A stretch of 64,000 bases of DNA from JAOUEA01 sp963797635 (GCA_963797635.1 CAWCPZ010000010.1:310001-374000), one strand, 5' to 3'; counted from the first letter of the stretch, positions 17,046 through 26,898 are shown. Program-made: numbers and translations. Notes: a model not told the origin generated them from the letters alone.

Positions 17046-17552
17046 CTAGGACGGTTCGCGCTCGCGCCGCTCCGCGCCGAGGTCGCTGACCACGGGGTCC
17101 AGCCGGGAGTGCAGGACGTCGGCGTCGTTGGGCCCATCCGGGCCCTCGAGGAGCACCACGCGGTCGTACTCGGACGTGCGCTGCAGTTCGCGGCGAAGCA
17201 CCGCGCGTTCGTCCGTGAGATGGCGGACCCGTTCCTGCAACTCCTCGACGCGCAGCTGCATCGAGCCGACGCGGGCCATCAGGATGGGATCGGCGGCCGT
17301 CTGATCGGCGGTGTCGACCGCCGAGGCGCGACGGGCTCGGCGGCGCGCGAAGGACCACAGGGTGAGGCACCAGAGCGCCACGAGGACGGCGCCGGCGCCG
17401 GCCGCCAGCCACAGACGGATCGAGCTCGAGGTGACGAAGGTCCGACCGGCCACCATCACGACCGAGTCGGAGGCCGCGGCCGTTCGCGTGAGGGCCTCGA
17501 CGGTCGCGCCGGTCCACAGGGTCGCCACGAGGGCGAGGAAGGCGGTGATCAC
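17046..17552 (-). CDS. Two-helix membrane protein with cytoplasmic coiled coil, unknown function
   Basis: The 168-residue product begins at GTG with GGAGG seven bases upstream. Two membrane helices (about residues 1-22 and 48-70) flank a short loop, followed by an Arg-rich segment and a predicted coiled coil (RVEELQERVRHLTDERAVLRRELQR). The tail is acidic. Together with the gene 16 bases upstream, which also has two helices and a polar tail, it forms a probable two-gene operon. No family is recognised. Confidence 0.6.
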   Translation of the reverse strand: MITAFLALVATLWTGATVEALTRTAAASDSVVMVAGRTFVTSSSIRLWLAAGAGAVLVALWCLTLWSFARRRARRASAVDTADQTAADPILMARVGSMQLRVEELQERVRHLTDERAVLRRELQRTSEYDRVVLLEGPDGPNDADVLHSRLDPVVSDLGAERREREPS

Positions 17553-17568
17553 CGGTGGTCCTCCTGGG

Positions 17569-18000
17569 TCAGTTCGCCGGATGGGTGGCGCGCCGGGCGC
17601 GGCGAGCGGCGAGCTCGTCGCGGCGTGTGGGCTGGTCGTTGCCTGGTCGTTCCGGCGGGGAAGTGGTTCGGAGCCCGAACGGATGCGACGCGGTGACGGG
17701 GCCGTGCCCCGATCGTGTCGCCTCACGGCGAGGGGGTAGGTCTCGCCGGCCGTCGAGCTCCGCGGCCATCCGGCGCTCCAGCCGATGGCCGCGCGACCAT
17801 GCGAAGGCCGCGGACCAGGCGAGCGCTGCGGCGACCGCGAGGCCGATCAGGATCCACGTGCCTCCCGGGCTACCCGGCGAGGCGATCTCGTGGCCGAACA
17901 CGACGAGGTCGCGGGCACCCGATCGGGCACTCTCGGCGATGGCCTCGAGGGTGAGGATGGACAACCCCGATGCCACCACGACCAACACCAGACCCACCAT
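17569..18000 (-). CDS. Two-helix membrane protein of unknown function
   Basis: The 143-residue product has an N-terminal membrane helix (MVGLVLVVVASGLSILTL), a loop of about 30 residues, a second helix (WILIGLAVAAALAWSAAFAW) and a basic, proline-rich cytoplasmic tail. GGAGGAG lies about 12 bases before the ATG. Architecture matches the following gene, so the pair could be distant paralogues or a heteromeric complex. No function can be assigned. Confidence 0.6.
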   Translation of the reverse strand: MVGLVLVVVASGLSILTLEAIAESARSGARDLVVFGHEIASPGSPGGTWILIGLAVAAALAWSAAFAWSRGHRLERRMAAELDGRRDLPPRREATRSGHGPVTASHPFGLRTTSPPERPGNDQPTRRDELAARRARRATHPAN

Positions 18001-18122
18001 CGGTCGTTCGGCTCCTCCTGGGGGGAAGGACCGTTCTCGGTTCGGAGACGGACGCTACGCCCGGTTGCGCTGCGGGGCGATACGGCAGATGCGGGAGGCC
18101 GGTTGTCCCTCGTCCGGGACGG

Positions 18123-20402
18123 TCAGCCCCATCGCTCGCCGAGGATCGCGGCGAGCAGCGACACCGCCCCGGTCTTGTCGAGGGGCTCGTTGCCGTTGCC
18201 GCATTTCGGCGACTGCACGCACGAGGGGCATCCCCGCGAACACGGGCACTGGCGGATCGCCTCGAGCGTGGCGCGCAGCCACCGGTCGGCATCGCGGGCT
18301 CCGCGCTCGGTGATCCCCGCGCCGCCGGGGTAGCCGTCGTAGATGAAGATCGTGGTCATGCCGGTGTCGGGGTGCATCGGCGTGGAGACGCCGCCGATGT
18401 CCCACCGGTCGCAGGTGGCCACCAACGGCAGCAGGCCGATCGCGGCGTGTTCGGCGGCGTGGATCGCGCCCGGCACGTCCCGTGGTCCCACGGCGGCGCG
18501 GTCGAGCACGCTCACCGGGATCGTCCACCACACGGCGCGGGTCTCGAGTTCGACGGGCGGCAGCGGCAGCGGCACCTCGTCGAGCACCTCGCCCGTGGCC
18601 ACGAGCTTGCGCACGAAGCTGGTCACCTGGTTCGTGACGCGCACCGATCCGAACGACTGCTCCACCTCGCCGATGCTCGTTCGCGAGAGCACGTCGGCCA
18701 CCTCGATGTCGGTGACGTCGCGGGCCTGCGTGTAGTAGTCGGGGTCGGCGCTCGCGACCACCGCCACCCGCTGCACCAGGTCGAGTTCCTCCACCAGGTA
18801 CTGCTCGCCCATGTGCAGGTACACGGCGCCCGGGTGGAGCGTGGCGTAGGCGCGGTGTTCGTCGGCGGTGCCCAGCAGCTCGCCCGTGCCGGCGATCACG
18901 ATCGAGTACACGTGGCCGCCGCCCGCCCGCACGTCGACCGCGCGGTGTGGAGCGTCCTTGCCGCGGTCGTGCCAGGCCTCCCTGCGCTGCACCAGCTCTC
19001 CGCGATCCGTCATGCGCTCGACGGCCTTCTTCACGTCGGGAACGTCGCCGAAGAACCCGAGCTCCTCCTCGCGGAGCGGCACCTCGCGGGCGGCGCAGCG
19101 CAGGTGGGGCTCCAGCACGTAGGGGTTCGTGGGGTCGATCACCGCCGCCTCGGGCGGCCGTTCGAAGATATCGTCAGGGTGATTGACCAGGTACTGGTCG
19201 AGCGGGTCGTCCTGGGCGACGAGGATCGCCAGCGCGTCGCCGTCCCGTCGCCCGGCGCGCCCCGCCTGCTGCCACATCGACGCGCGCGTTCCCGGGTAGC
19301 CGGTGAGCACCGCGGCGTCGAGCGTGCCGATGTCGATCCCGAGCTCCAGCGCGCTCGTCGAGGCGATCGCGATCAGGTCGCCGTCGGCGAGCTCGCGTTC
19401 GATCCGCCGCCGGTCCTCGGCGAGGTAGCCCGCCCGGTAGCTCTTGATGCGCGCGCGGGTCTTCGCTTCGGCCACGTCCCGCCGGGCGAACTCGGCCAGC
19501 AGCTCGGCGGCGCGCCGCGACCGCGTGAACCCGATCGTGCGCACGTCGCGGTCGGCGAGCCGGCCCATGAGCCACGACGCCTCGCTCAACGCGCTGCGCC
19601 GCTGGCCGGTGTCCTCGTCGACGACGGGCGGGTTCCAGAACGCGAAGAGCTTCTCGCCGCGCGGCGACCGATCGTCGGTGACCTCCTCGAAGGTCATGCC
19701 CGTGAGCCGGGTCGCGAGTTCGCCCGGGTTGCCCACGGTGGCCGACGCCAGGCACCAGCGCGGGGTGCCGCCGTAGTGGGCGATCAGCCGCCGGAGCCGC
19801 CGCAGCACCATCGCCACGTGCGAGCCGAACACGCCGCGGCACACGTGCGCCTCGTCCACCACCACCATGGAGAGGCGGAAGAAGAAGTCGGCCCACCGCG
19901 CGTGGTCGGGCAGCAGCGACAGGTGGAGCATGTCCGGGTTCGTCATCACCAGGTTCGCGTTCTTGCGGATCAGCGGACGCTCGGCCCGGGGGGTGTCGCC
20001 GTCGTAGACCGAGGCCTTCACCTGGGGGAGCTTCAGCGCCCGGACGGCCCGGAGCTGATCGCGGGCGAGCGCCTTCGTGGGGTAGAGGTAGAGCGCGGTG
20101 GCCTTCGGTCGGGTGAGGGCGGCCTCGGCGAACGCCGCGTTGTACACCAGCGTCTTGCCGCTGGCGGTGCCCGTGGCGATCACGAGGTCGCGCCCGTCGC
20201 GGAGCACCGCCAGCCCGTCCGACTGATGCGGGTACAGGCCGCGGACGCCCGTCAGGCCCAGCCGCGAGACCAGCAGGTCGGGCAGGCCGTCGGGGAAGGG
20301 TTCGATCGCCGGCGCGCGCGCCGGCAGATGCTGCACGTGGACGAGTGAGCTGGCGATGTCGGTGTCGGCGGTGAGCTCGTCGAGGAACGCGCGGGGGTCC
20401 AC
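18123..20402 (-). CDS. DEAD/DEAH box helicase with C-terminal DUF1998 zinc-binding domain (YprA/MrfA-like)
   Basis: The 759-residue protein from GTG 20402 is intact. It has helicase motif I ATGTASGKT near residue 80, DEAH in VVVDEAHVC, SAT, and motif VI QQAGRAGRRDG, so it is an SF2 enzyme. The C-terminus carries the DUF1998 cysteine cluster CPCSRGCPSC followed by another Cys in SPKCGNGN. Bacillus MrfA with this architecture is a 3'-5' DNA helicase acting in mitomycin C repair. It starts 10 bases after the stop of a cation exchanger, suggesting co-transcription. An open frame joining the two is produced by the exchanger's frameshifts and is not a fusion. Confidence 0.87.
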   Translation of the reverse strand: MDPRAFLDELTADTDIASSLVHVQHLPARAPAIEPFPDGLPDLLVSRLGLTGVRGLYPHQSDGLAVLRDGRDLVIATGTASGKTLVYNAAFAEAALTRPKATALYLYPTKALARDQLRAVRALKLPQVKASVYDGDTPRAERPLIRKNANLVMTNPDMLHLSLLPDHARWADFFFRLSMVVVDEAHVCRGVFGSHVAMVLRRLRRLIAHYGGTPRWCLASATVGNPGELATRLTGMTFEEVTDDRSPRGEKLFAFWNPPVVDEDTGQRRSALSEASWLMGRLADRDVRTIGFTRSRRAAELLAEFARRDVAEAKTRARIKSYRAGYLAEDRRRIERELADGDLIAIASTSALELGIDIGTLDAAVLTGYPGTRASMWQQAGRAGRRDGDALAILVAQDDPLDQYLVNHPDDIFERPPEAAVIDPTNPYVLEPHLRCAAREVPLREEELGFFGDVPDVKKAVERMTDRGELVQRREAWHDRGKDAPHRAVDVRAGGGHVYSIVIAGTGELLGTADEHRAYATLHPGAVYLHMGEQYLVEELDLVQRVAVVASADPDYYTQARDVTDIEVADVLSRTSIGEVEQSFGSVRVTNQVTSFVRKLVATGEVLDEVPLPLPPVELETRAVWWTIPVSVLDRAAVGPRDVPGAIHAAEHAAIGLLPLVATCDRWDIGGVSTPMHPDTGMTTIFIYDGYPGGAGITERGARDADRWLRATLEAIRQCPCSRGCPSCVQSPKCGNGNEPLDKTGAVSLLAAILGERWG

Positions 20403-20412
20403 GCGGCCAAGG

Positions 20413-21781
20413 CTACCCGGGTGTCGCCGCGTCCCCGGCGGCATCGGCCGCGCGTTCGGCGCGAGAGTTCGTCGTAGGAGGCGGTCAATCCGTCCTTGAA
20501 CAGCCCGCGCAGCCGGCCGCGCTCGCGCAGCAGCACCCCCACGCCCAGGATCAGATACAGGATGCCGACGGCGATCCGCTCGACGCCGTGGAGGGACTCC
20601 GGCACGATCCCGCCCAACAGGAACTGGAACCAGAACAGCCCGAACAGGATGCCGGCCTCGCGCAGCGACATCGACAGGCTCGAGATCACCGCCACCGCGA
20701 AGAACGACTGCGCCGCCGTGAGGAACAGCTCCTCGCGCTGCACGGTGTCGAGCGGCAATCCGTGGAATCCGCCCGCCGCCACCGCGAACACGATCGGCAG
20801 CGTGCCCACCAGCAGGGTCCACTGGTTCACCTTGGAGCTGACCAGCGTGCCGAGGCCCGCACTGGTGTTGAGCCGCCAGGCGTACAGGCCCGCCACCAAC
20901 AGTTCCGGTGCTTCGGAGGCGAGCGGCGCGATCCACTGCACCAGCAGGAACTCGCTCACCCCCAGGGTCTCGCCGCTGGCGACGAGGGCCTCGGCGAAAT
21001 GCTCGGCGCTCAGCAGGATCAGCGCGGCGGCGAACACCGCGATCGCGATCACCGTCGGTGCGTCTGGCCACCGTGGAGAACGTCCCCAGGTAGCGGGCCG
21101 GCCCCACCAGGTGGGGTTCCTCGGCGGGAGCGCGCGAGACCCGCACGGTGTAGAGCACGAAGATCGTGATCAGGATCACGGAGTCGAACAACGTGACCGA
21201 GTGCTTCAGCGGCAGGGTGAGGGAGTAGATCGTGGCGATCGCCAGGAACGCGATCTCGATCGAGTGCTCGCGATCGAGCTTCACGCCTCCCCAGTGCTGG
21301 CCCTTGGCGATCGCTGCCCTTGGCGCGGAGCCGCCAGAACGCGACGAACACGACCATCGTCCAGCCGATGCCGATCAGCAGCCGGTTCGCCCCGGTCATG
21401 TTGGCCAGCGCCAGCGAGCACGGCGACTCGGTGCCGCCGTCCAGCGGCAGGCACGCCGCGCCGGTCTGCGCGAACGACTCGCCGCCCTTGCGGGCGAACA
21501 CGAAGTCCACGGCGTACTCGGGCAGCACCGCGATCAGCGCGAGGATCGCGATCGCCAGGCCCGCCGAGATGTCCAGCTGCGCCACCTCGGCCGCCCAGGA
21601 CAGCAGGAACGCGGCGCCCACGATCGCCATGCCGAACAGCAGGGCTTCGAGCGGATGCGCCAGCTCGGGGTTGGTGGCACGGAGCACGATCGCCGGGCAC
21701 GCCGAGCAGCACGGCGATCGCGATCGAGACCTTGGCGCGTCGCGGGTGAACGTCGTCGAGATCGTCGCGAAGGGTCGTCAC
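20413..21781 (-). CDS. Sodium/calcium exchanger family membrane protein, four apparent frameshifts
   Basis: From GTG 21781 (GGGAG upstream) to a TAG at 20413 the pieces assemble to about 454 residues. The first alpha repeat is visible as SAGLAIAILALIAVLPEYAVD and the second as FLLVQWIAPLASEAPELLVAG, each with the acidic PE of cation exchangers. A longer periplasmic insertion with two cysteines (AACLPLDGGTESPC) lies after the first repeat. Breaks are near 21696, 21302, 21056 and 20460. The protein should exchange Ca2+ or another divalent ion against Na+ or H+. It is divergent from a second exchanger across 224 bases in which I see no clear regulatory element. Confidence 0.75.
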
Positions 21782-22005
21782 TCGGTCTCCCACTGAACCG
21801 GCTCCAAGCACCGGCCACAGAACCAGACGGAAGGTCTCGTCCCCGCGAGCGGTGAGGCGCCGGACCGCTGGTGCGGCCGTGATGACGACGTCCCCGTTTG
21901 TGGACTACTCCCCTTCGATGCTCGCCGAGCCTAGCAAGCGCACGGGCATGTGGGTGGGTACGCGCGCAGAACCTTCGCGTGACGCATGGGATCGAGGCTG
22001 GCACG

Positions 22006-23053
22006 ATGACGCCCCTCATGCCCTGGCCCGTCCTCATCGCCTCGCTGGTCGTGATCCTCGCGGGCGCCGAGCTGTTCACGAACGGGATCGAGTGGATCGG
22101 CGAGGGATTCGGCCTGTCGGAGGGCGCGGTGGGGTCGGTCTTGGCCGCGGTCGGCACCGCGCTGCCCGAGACGCTCCTGCCCATCGTGGCGATCCTGTCG
22201 GGCAAGGACGCGGGTGAGGAGATCGGCACCGGCGCGATCCTGGGCGCGCCGTTCATGCTCACCACCCTGGCCATGGTGGTGATCGCCGTCACCGTGCTGG
22301 CGACCCGCGCGCGGCGCGCCTCCACCGACCTCGAGATCGACAAGGGCGTGATCCGCCAGGACCTGGGGACGTTCCTGGTGCTCTACACGATGGCGCTCAT
22401 CGCCGGCTTGATCCACGTGAAGACCCTGCACGTGCGTGCTCGCGATCGTGCTCGTGGTGGCCTACGGCTACTACGTGCGTCGTCACTTCATCTCGCCGGG
22501 CGAGGACGAGATGGAGGTCGAGGCGGGCGGCGAGATCAGGGCGCTCTACCTGTGGTCGTGGTGGGGGCGGGTGCGGCGGGGACTGGCGGCCTGGTCGGTC
22601 GACCGGAGCACGGCCTTGCCCTTCGTCCAGGTGGCGCTCGCGCTCGCGTGCATCGTGGGCGGCGCGCGCTTGTTCATCATCGCCGTCGACCAGATCGGTC
22701 AGGACCTCGGCGTCTCACCGCTCGCGTTCTCGCTGCTGGTGGCGCCGCTGGCCACCGAGCTGCCGGAGAAGTTCAACTCGGTGATCTGGATCCGGCGTGG
22801 CAAGGACACCCTGGCGATGGGGAACATGACCGGGGCCATGGTGTTCCAGTCATCGTTCCCGGTCACCGTGGGGTTGCTGCTCACCCCGTGGGTGCTGGAG
22901 GGCCCGGCCTTGGTCGCGGCCCTCACCGCGCTGGCGGCGGGCGGGGTGTTGTGGCTCACGTTGCGGATCCGCGGCCGGTTGTCCGCGCCGCTGCTGATGT
23001 TCCAGGGCGTGTTCTACGTGGGCTACGTCGCCTACGTGCTGACGAAGCTCTAG
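22006..23053 (+). CDS. Sodium/calcium exchanger family protein, second copy, one apparent frameshift
   Basis: The inferred 348-residue protein begins at ATG 22006. Alpha repeat 1 is GAVGSVLAAVGTALPETLLP and alpha repeat 2 is LAFSLLVAPLATELPEKFNS, matching the CaCA superfamily with one glutamate each. The frame breaks near 22435 in a GTGCGTG context; both halves continue with about ten membrane helices in total. It is shorter than the divergent copy and lacks its Cys-containing insertion, so the two are distant paralogues rather than a recent duplication. It converges with the LCP gene, two bases apart. Confidence 0.78.
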
Positions 23054-23055
23054 CG

Positions 23056-24003
23056 CTACTCGCCGGCGGTGGGGCTCGGCGGCACGTTCTTCTTCAGCAG
23101 GATGCCGTCGGTCTTCACGTCGTTGAAGATCGCCGTCTTCCGGGCGCTGTCGAGGAACACCACCGAGAGCGAACCCGACATCCCGGCGCTACCGGGCAGC
23201 ACGATGTTCTGGACGTTCTTCACCGGGATGTGCGACGCGGTGAACGCGAGCGCCATCACCTCGGACAGCGGCGCCGTCGTGTCGATGTTGCGCATGCCCG
23301 AGCCCAGCCACACGAACAGCCGGCTGGGATCGGCCTTGTACTCCTTCTGGAACTGCGCCAGCGAGGCCAGGAACAGGCGTCCGCCGTTCTCCTGGCGGCC
23401 GAAGTCGCCCTGCATCAGGTCGTGGCGCGTCCGCGCGAACGCCAGCGCTTCCTTGCCATTGAGTTCTTGCACCCCCGGCTGGAAGTCCGCCCGCGCGTAG
23501 GAGTCCGACATCGCGAACGGCACGTCCATCGTGAGGCCGCCGACGCCGTCGATCATGTCCTCGAAACCCCAGAACGTGGTGATCGCCCAGTAGTCGATCG
23601 TGACGCCCGACATGTTCTCGACCGTGTCGACCAGCAACGCCGGTCCGCCGTAGAACAGCGAGCTGTTGATCTTGCCGGTGCCGTGGTTCGGGATGGGCAC
23701 GTAGGAGTCGCGCGGGATGCCCACCAGGGTGGCGTGATGTTTCGCCGGGTTGATGAACACCAGGTGCAGCGAGTCGGCGAGCGAGTGCTCCACGTCGTCG
23801 CCGGGCCGGGCGCCGCTGCCGACCATGAGCAGCACGATGGGCTTGGTGCCGGTGAGCGACGGGGTGAAGCCGGCGTGGGCCTTGCCCACCACGATGCCGG
23901 AGCCCTGCGCGGTGGCGGCCACCGAGCCGCCCATCGCTCCCAGGGCGGAGCCGGCCACCCACGTGGTGAGGGCCATCACGACGAAGATCGCGCGGCGCCT
24001 CAC
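23056..24003 (-). CDS. LytR-CpsA-Psr (LCP) family protein
   Basis: The 315-residue protein begins at GTG 24003, overlapping the previous stop (GTGA), with GGAGG seven bases upstream. A basic N-terminus and one membrane helix anchor an extracytoplasmic LCP domain: LVGIPRDSYVPIP, GKINSSLFYGGP, DGVGGLTMDVP and ALAFARTRHDLMQGDFGRQ, which supply the conserved Arg and Asp residues binding polyprenyl pyrophosphate. LCP enzymes attach anionic polymers or arabinogalactan to peptidoglycan or proteins. This fits a Gram-positive envelope. Co-translation with the preceding membrane-anchored protein suggests a functional link. Confidence 0.88.
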   Translation of the reverse strand: MRRRAIFVVMALTTWVAGSALGAMGGSVAATAQGSGIVVGKAHAGFTPSLTGTKPIVLLMVGSGARPGDDVEHSLADSLHLVFINPAKHHATLVGIPRDSYVPIPNHGTGKINSSLFYGGPALLVDTVENMSGVTIDYWAITTFWGFEDMIDGVGGLTMDVPFAMSDSYARADFQPGVQELNGKEALAFARTRHDLMQGDFGRQENGGRLFLASLAQFQKEYKADPSRLFVWLGSGMRNIDTTAPLSEVMALAFTASHIPVKNVQNIVLPGSAGMSGSLSVVFLDSARKTAIFNDVKTDGILLKKNVPPSPTAGE

Positions 24004-24740
24004 GACGATGCCTCCGGTGAGCTCGGCGTGGCGCTGCCGGCTCCGGCTGTGCCTTCCTTGTCGGCGCGGCTCACCGAGAAGCTCACGATCGTCCAGTCGC
24101 CGTCGATCTTCTGCAGGGTGTACTGCCCCTTGCTGTTGAACACGAAGCGCTGGGATCCTTCGACGCCCTTGGCCTGGAACTTCACGATGCCGATCACCGA
24201 GGCGGGCACGTTCTTGGGGTCGACGAGCACCTCGGTCTTCACGGTGGATGCCATGGGCCGGATCGTCTCGAGGCCGCTCACCTCGGTGCCGGCGGTGAGG
24301 AGTTCGAGCTGCTGCTCGGCCTCGGCTCGGGCGTCGGCCGAGAAGACCTGCAGCGCCTCCTCGTAGTCGCCCTCCTGCCAGTTGGCGGGATCGAGGAAGG
24401 CCTCCGTGAAGAAGGTGTCGAGCACGGCAGTCACGGCCTTGGAGGCCGGCGCGGCGGCGGCGACCGCCTTCTGCTGGTCGGCGCCTTCGGCGGTGGTGAC
24501 GACCGGACCCTTCTGGACCTTGAAGGCGAACTCGGGCGTCTCCGGGGTGTCGTTGCCCAGCGGGATCCCGAGGGGACCGTCGCCGCCCCCGGTGAACACG
24601 AAGATCGCCGCCACGAGGGCGGCGACCGCGGCGATCCCGCCGATGATGAAGAGCGGGGTCTTGCGGGGGGGTGACTGAGCGTGCTGACCTTCTGCCAAAG
24701 CGCGACGAGCGTACCCGCGCCCCGGGGCCCCGCCAAACAT
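24000..24740 (-). CDS. Membrane-anchored protein with NTF2-like extracytoplasmic domain, unknown function
   Basis: The product has a cytoplasmic N-terminus, one helix (TPLFIIGGIAAVAALVAAIFVF) and an exported domain of about 190 residues. Features such as VLDTFFTEAFLDPANW, FSADARAEAEQQLELLT and KIDGDWTIVSFSVSR resemble NTF2-like folds found beside LCP proteins. The start is uncertain: ATG at 24740 lacks a clear ribosome site, and a TTG at 24700 is a shorter alternative. Its stop overlaps the LCP start by four bases, so the pair is probably an operon in envelope assembly. Confidence 0.65.
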   Translation of the reverse strand: MFGGAPGRGYARRALAEGQHAQSPPRKTPLFIIGGIAAVAALVAAIFVFTGGGDGPLGIPLGNDTPETPEFAFKVQKGPVVTTAEGADQQKAVAAAAPASKAVTAVLDTFFTEAFLDPANWQEGDYEEALQVFSADARAEAEQQLELLTAGTEVSGLETIRPMASTVKTEVLVDPKNVPASVIGIVKFQAKGVEGSQRFVFNSKGQYTLQKIDGDWTIVSFSVSRADKEGTAGAGSATPSSPEASS

Positions 24741-24895
24741 CTGGGCATGTCGGTTCTGTGACGGCTGGTGGAGGCTCCGGTGCGCTTCGGCGGAACTCCG
24801 ACCAGCAGGGGCCGAGACTGAGTAGCCCGGATGGCTGGGGTAGCATGGGCCGCAACGACGGTGTGCCGGGAAGACGGGTCGGCGGGAGAGGACGC

Positions 24896-26281
24896 ATGCG
24901 CGACGACGTCGGCGGGCCCGGAACGCCGGAACCATCCGAACCACCCCGAAGCGACACCCATCTGCTGCCGGCCTGGGCGTTCTCCGATCGGTTCGTGCCG
25001 CGAACGGTCGTGCGCCCCCTCCAGGAGTTCCTGCAGACCTCCACCGCCGGCGGCGTGCTCCTGCTGGCCGCGGTCGTCGCGGCGCTCATCTGGGTCAACT
25101 CCCCGTGGCGCGCCGCCTACGACGCCCTGTGGCACACCGAGTTCACGGTGCATGTGGGCTCGTTCATCGACCTGGAGGAAGACCTGAAGTTCTGGGTGAA
25201 CGACGGGCTGATGGCGTTGTTCTTCCTGGTGGTGGGGTTGGAGATCAAGCGGGAGCTGGTCACCGGGGAGCTCCGCCAGCTCCGGGCCGCGATCCTGCCC
25301 GTGCTGGCCGCGATCGGCGGCATGGTGGTGCCGGCGCTCCTCTATCTCGCGATCGCCGGCGGCGACAACGCGCGCGGCTGGGGCATCCCGATGGCCACCG
25401 ACATCGCGTTCGCGCTGGGTGCGTTGACGCTGGCGAGCCGGTTCGCGCCGCCCAGCCTCAAGCCCTTGCTGCTCACGCTGGCCATCGTGGACGACATCGG
25501 CGCGATCCTGGTGATCGCCCTCTTCTATTCCGGGGGCATCGAGTGGGTCCCGCTCGCGGTGGCGGTGGGCGGCGTCGGGCTGGCGCTCCTGGCGGCCCGC
25601 GCGCACGTGCGAGCGCTGGCCTTCTACGTCGTGCTGGGCGTCGTGATCTGGTACGCCACCTTCGAAGCCGGCATCCATCCCACGATCGCCGGCGTGGTGC
25701 TGGGGCTCCTGGCGCCGGCCACCCCCTTCCAGCGGCCGAAGGCGGTGAGCGTGGAGGCCAGGCGCATCGCGGACGAGACCACCGACCATCCCGACCCTCC
25801 CGATGCCGACGCACCGTCGTGGATGCGCCTCGCATGGCTCTCGCGCGAATCGGTCTCGCCGCTGGCGCGGGTCGAACACGTGCTGCTGCCGTGGACCAGC
25901 TTCGTGATCCTGCCGATCTTCGCGCTCGCGAACGCGGGCGTCGTCCTGTCGTCGGCGACGATCCGAGCCGCCGCCACCGACGCCGTGGCGATCGGCATCT
26001 TCGTCGGGCTCGTGGTGGGCAAGCCGCTGGGGGTGTTCCTGGGGAGTCAGGTGGCCGTGCGGTCGCGCGCCGCGACGCTGCCCGGCGACGTCGGGTGGGG
26101 CGACCTGGCCGGTATGGGCTTCACCGCCGGGATCGGGTTCACCGTGGCGCTGTTCGTCGCGGAGCTGGCGTTCCCGGGCAGCGCCATCCTGCAGGAGGCG
26201 AAGATCGCGATCCTGGCGGCTTCGGTGGTGGCCGGGATCGCGGGCTACGTCGTGCTTCGACTCGCCCCCAACCGCACCTAG
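24896..26281 (+). CDS. nhaA: Na+/H+ antiporter NhaA
   Basis: The intact 461-residue protein has the NhaA fold. The ion-binding aspartates are visible in AIVDDIGAILVIALF (the adjacent Asp pair) and in PMATDIAFALG. VVGLEIKREL and the ending GFTAGIGFTVALFVAELAF are also family landmarks. NhaA exchanges two H+ inward for one Na+ outward and is pH-regulated. An N-terminal extension of about 30 polar residues precedes the first helix. I chose the ATG at 24896 because GAGAGGA is well placed; an ATG 51 bases upstream is possible. It overlaps the convergent NUDIX gene by four bases. Confidence 0.93.
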   Translation: MRDDVGGPGTPEPSEPPRSDTHLLPAWAFSDRFVPRTVVRPLQEFLQTSTAGGVLLLAAVVAALIWVNSPWRAAYDALWHTEFTVHVGSFIDLEEDLKFWVNDGLMALFFLVVGLEIKRELVTGELRQLRAAILPVLAAIGGMVVPALLYLAIAGGDNARGWGIPMATDIAFALGALTLASRFAPPSLKPLLLTLAIVDDIGAILVIALFYSGGIEWVPLAVAVGGVGLALLAARAHVRALAFYVVLGVVIWYATFEAGIHPTIAGVVLGLLAPATPFQRPKAVSVEARRIADETTDHPDPPDADAPSWMRLAWLSRESVSPLARVEHVLLPWTSFVILPIFALANAGVVLSSATIRAAATDAVAIGIFVGLVVGKPLGVFLGSQVAVRSRAATLPGDVGWGDLAGMGFTAGIGFTVALFVAELAFPGSAILQEAKIAILAASVVAGIAGYVVLRLAPNRT

Positions 26282-26772
26282 CGCGCCTGGAAGCGTCCCG
26301 TCCGCTGCCACGCCGCGAACAGCTCGAACCCCGCCGAGGATGACCCCATCATCGGCTCGGGCAGCGCCGCGAGATCGAACCAGTCGAGCTCGAGCATCTC
26401 CGTGCCGTCGGGCGCGGGTTCGCCCTCCCAGCGGCGCAGCAGGAACCAGATCCCGAAGTAGTGGGTCCGGTCGCCGTTCGGGTAGGTGACGAGGTGGTTG
26501 CCGGCCTCCGAGATCGACGCGAACCCCTCGAGGTCGGCGGGGTCGGCGATCAGGCCGGTCTCCTCCCGGAGCTCGGTCACCGCCGTGTCGGCGAAGCTCG
26601 AGCCCTCCTCGGCGCCGCCCCCGGGCATCGCCCAGTCGTGGGTGTCACCCCGCAGGCCCAGGAGCACACGGCCGTCCTCGCGCTGCACCAACACGGTCGC
26701 GCCCGGCCACAGCACCAGGTCCGTGCCCACCTTCTGGCGCACCTTCCACAGCGAGGAGCCCTCGAACGTCAC
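26278..26772 (-). CDS. NUDIX hydrolase-like protein with altered Nudix box
   Basis: The 164-residue protein begins at GTG 26772. It has the NUDIX fold order: ATVLVQREDGRVLLGLRG, WAMPGGGAEEG, and the helix ELREETGL. Compared with the consensus GX5EX7REUXEEXGU, the first conserved Glu is Ser (GGAEEGSS) and the Arg before Glu is Thr (VTELREETG), while the metal-binding EE pair is kept. Activity on a nucleoside diphosphate derivative is therefore plausible but not assured. It lies divergently from the pyrophosphatase gene. Confidence 0.8.
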   Translation of the reverse strand: MTFEGSSLWKVRQKVGTDLVLWPGATVLVQREDGRVLLGLRGDTHDWAMPGGGAEEGSSFADTAVTELREETGLIADPADLEGFASISEAGNHLVTYPNGDRTHYFGIWFLLRRWEGEPAPDGTEMLELDWFDLAALPEPMMGSSSAGFELFAAWQRTGRFQAR

Positions 26773-26829
26773 CGCTGGGCAGCATAGAAGACCGTCCTTC
26801 GGCGTAGGTCGCGCGGGGGGTCCGTTCCC

Positions 26830-26835
26830 TATACT
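26830..26835 (+). promoter_or_regulatory. Possible -10 element for the pyrophosphatase gene
   Basis: TATACT lies 63 bases before the hppA start in an otherwise GC-rich divergent gap. No good -35 box is found at the normal distance. A short GC-rich inverted repeat (CCCGGCC/GGCCGGG, 26846-26861) follows in the leader. The call is weak. Confidence 0.3.
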
Positions 26836-26898
26836 TGCCCGCGTTCCCGGCCCCGGCCGGGTTGGAGAGAGGCCCCGATCCCCGAAACAGGAGGTTCC

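Noticed and set aside
18123..21284. A continuous 1053-codon frame suggesting an exchanger-helicase fusion
   Set aside because: The middle of that frame is low-complexity Arg/Gly/Pro sequence while exchanger motifs continue in other frames; a stop and a GTG start 10 bases apart separate two normal proteins.
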